Of a stretch of 64,000 nucleotides of DNA, positions 62,695 to 64,000 are shown in pieces. A program made the position numbers and the translations under genes. Numbering within the stretch: the stretch's first letter is position 1; every line of letters starts with the position of its first letter. This DNA is from Nitrospiraceae bacterium (GTDB lineage: Bacteria > Nitrospirota > Thermodesulfovibrionia > UBA6902), in contig CP070632.1 in NCBI GenBank assembly GCA_020356065.1, positions 383,464 to 447,463 on the forward strand, given 5' to 3'. Under the pieces are notes generated by a model, which ran no database searches, was not told where the DNA came from, and was given only the letters and a program-made list of their open reading frames with translations.

Positions 62695-63083
62695 TACACT
62701 CTTCTCCTTTTCGGTGGTTTCGTACCATTGTGAGGAACCGGGGTAACGTCCTTTATGAGGTTTACTTCCAGGCCTGCTGCCTGAAGCGCCCTGATAGCAG
62801 ACTCTCTTCCGGCACCCGGGCCTTTCACATACACATTTATCTGGCGCATTCCAAATCCCATCGCCTTTTTTGCTGCAGCGTCAGCCGCGATCTGTGCAGC
62901 ATACGGAGTACTCTTTCTGGAGCCCTTGAATCCCTGGCCTCCGGCAGATGCCCATGCCACGGCATTACCGTTCTGGTCAGTGATGGTTATTATTGTATTG
63001 TTAAAAGTTGCCTGAATATAGGCCGCTCCTGAATGGACTACCTTTTTTTCTTTTTTCCCGACTTTTCTTTTCTTCTGGGCCAT
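62694..63083 (-). CDS. rpsK: Small ribosomal subunit protein uS11
   Basis: S11 lies in the 30S platform near the E site. The 129-residue protein contains [40 protein letters not shown] and the C-terminal [18 protein letters not shown]. It lies between rpsM and rpsD. Confidence 0.98.
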   Translation of the reverse strand: MAQKKRKVGKKEKKVVHSGAAYIQATFNNTIITITDQNGNAVAWASAGGQGFKGSRKSTPYAAQIAADAAAKKAMGFGMRQINVYVKGPGAGRESAIRALQAAGLEVNLIKDVTPVPHNGTKPPKRRRV

Positions 63084-63085
63084 TC

Positions 63086-63457
63086 CTATCCTTTCTTCTT
63101 CATCCCGCCAGTAGCCTTTTTCGGGCCTTTACGCGTTCGGCAGTTGGTCTTGGTTCTCTGACCTCTCACCGGCAGTTTGGCCCTGTGTCTGAGCCCCCTG
63201 TAGCTGCCTATGTCCTGAAGCCTCTTGATATTCATCGAGACATCGCGTCTGAGATCACCTTCAACTTTCAGTTCACTATCAATAATTGTTCTGAGCTTGA
63301 CTCCGTCTTCATCAGTAAGGTCTCGTGTTTTTTTGTTTGGATCTATTCCTGACTGTTCCAGAATTCTCTTTGAAATGGTTCTTCCGATCCCGAAAATTCT
63401 GGTCAGGCTTATCTCGACCCTTTCATTTCTGGGTAAGTCAACTCCTGAAATTCTCAC
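63086..63457 (-). CDS. rpsM: Small ribosomal subunit protein uS13
   Basis: S13 forms part of the 30S head and contacts the P-site tRNA. The 123-residue protein begins [20 protein letters not shown], has the helix-two-turn-helix segment and the basic tail [20 protein letters not shown]. It lies between rpmJ and rpsK, separated from rpmJ by a long hairpin. Confidence 0.98.
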   Translation of the reverse strand: MRISGVDLPRNERVEISLTRIFGIGRTISKRILEQSGIDPNKKTRDLTDEDGVKLRTIIDSELKVEGDLRRDVSMNIKRLQDIGSYRGLRHRAKLPVRGQRTKTNCRTRKGPKKATGGMKKKG

Positions 63458-63472
63458 TGTATCTCCTTTACA

Positions 63473-63560
63473 ATACGTTGGAAGTTAGAAGTGAGAAGTT
63501 AAAAGGTAACAGAAGCATTCTTACTTACTTTTAACTTCTCACTTCTTGCTTTCAACGTAT
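63473..63560. repeat. 33-bp inverted repeat of 7-bp arms between rpmJ and rpsM
   Basis: Left arm 63473-63505 (ATACGTTG then GAAGTTA, GAAGTGA, GAAGTTA) and right arm 63528-63560 are inverted with 30 of 33 matches and a 22-base loop. It fills nearly the whole spacer. Transcribed RNA could form a long stem immediately before the rpsM ribosome-binding site. Confidence 0.85.
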
Positions 63561-63562
63561 TT

Positions 63563-63676
63563 TTATCCCTGTCTCTGTTTATGTTTCGGGTTACTGCATA
63601 TAACCCTTACTACCCCGGCTCTCTTTATGACCTTACACTTCACACAGATCGGTTTTACTGATGAACGTACTTTCAT
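63563..63676 (-). CDS. rpmJ: Large ribosomal subunit protein bL36
   Basis: This 37-residue protein has the sequence [20 protein letters not shown] at the start, and [11 protein letters not shown] at the end. It is the zinc-binding form with CX2C and the distal Cys and His. The ATG at 63676 has GAGG five bases upstream. It lies between infA and rpsM. Confidence 0.95.
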   Translation of the reverse strand: MKVRSSVKPICVKCKVIKRAGVVRVICSNPKHKQRQG

Positions 63677-63756
63677 ATTTACCTCATTTCAAGCTGAAAT
63701 ACAACCCCGAACATACCGCACTCCTGCGCTAATCATTTCTAAGGATCTGATGATTC

Positions 63757-63975
63757 TTACTTGAATCTATATGTTATCCTGCCCTTTGAGAGATCATACG
63801 GTGACAACTCAACCGTTACCTTATCTCCCGGCAGAATCTTGATAAAATGCATCCTCATCTTACCCGATACATAGGCCAGTATGGTCTGTCCGTTTTCCAG
63901 TTCAACTTTAAACATGGCATTGGGCAGATTTTCAAGGATTGTTCCCTGTACCTCTATGGCGTCTTCTTTTGGCAT
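63757..63975 (-). CDS. infA: Translation initiation factor IF-1
   Basis: IF-1 binds the 30S A site during initiation. The 72-residue OB-fold protein has [25 protein letters not shown]-like [20 protein letters not shown] and [15 protein letters not shown]. It is complete, 25 bases from the window edge. Confidence 0.98.
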   Translation of the reverse strand: MPKEDAIEVQGTILENLPNAMFKVELENGQTILAYVSGKMRMHFIKILPGDKVTVELSPYDLSKGRITYRFK

Positions 63976-64000
63976 ACAGAACTAATAATTATAATTATTA

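Noticed and set aside
425..63560. CRISPR arrays
   Set aside because: The heptad arrays are short tandem units without long identical repeats or spacers of constant length, and no cas gene is present.
1..64000. tRNA, rRNA or prophage genes
   Set aside because: No T-loop-like GGTTCGAATC sequences, rRNA core motifs, integrase or structural phage genes were seen by eye; a tRNA search was not possible.

Overview
The window reads as chromosome from a Gram-negative, diderm and probably anaerobic bacterium with moderate GC. Envelope genes for LPS export (lptCAB), an Lpp-like lipoprotein and rod-shape morphogenesis establish the diderm wall. The rnfC/rnfD genes, an Aquifex-type aconitase and a HydG-type radical SAM enzyme in the thiamine operon suggest an anaerobe of the Nitrospirota or Desulfobacterota type. 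That placement is a guess from gene content and order, not from a phylogeny.

Layout. 1-1830 (minus): rnfC and a partial rnfD. 2031-6660 (plus): lptC-lptA-lptB-rpoN-hpf-rapZ, then a NifS-type cysteine desulfurase, with an M16 peptidase, pnp and rpsO on the minus strand. 11941-15858: a PIN-PhoH ATPase, then a decayed stretch with a PAS fragment, a membrane-protein fragment and a frameshifted response regulator. 15903-21197 (minus): trxA-trxB-ffh-rpsP-khpA-trmD-rplS-rnhB, without rimM. 21385-22709: an unknown small protein and a response regulator with an in-frame amber codon. 22813-27487 (minus): a thiamine operon (HydG/ThiH-like, thiS, thiG, thiE, thiC) with a complete promoter, TPP riboswitch and terminator. 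27554-28738: an L,D-transpeptidase tail to tail with an alanine-zipper lipoprotein ending in Lys. 29049-47699 (minus): a long series from def and fmt through a PASTA protein, rpe, mreBCD-mrdA-rodA, uppS-cdsA-dxr-rseP to aconitase. 47994-60190 (mostly plus): accessory genes, including a 1394-residue dikinase-like protein next to an atypical GAPDH, small zinc-ribbon and NUDIX genes, thiD, a TfoX-N protein and a secreted dienelactone hydrolase. 60337-63975 (minus): infA-rpmJ-rpsM-rpsK-rpsD-rpoA-rplQ.

The most unusual feature is a dispersed family of intergenic arrays built from degenerate 7-bp units. Different loci use different unit words. Most are arranged as two arms in inverted orientation, so transcripts could fold into long hairpins. 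They lie between genes inside operons (rnfC/rnfD, rpoN/hpf, rapZ/cysteine desulfurase, rpe/PASTA, rpmJ/rpsM). One copy fills the variable P3 arm of the TPP riboswitch and one is translated as part of ThiE. The other leading candidates are the dikinase-GAPDH pair and the HydG-like enzyme under thiamine control. No CRISPR array, tRNA, rRNA, prophage or intact insertion sequence was seen.
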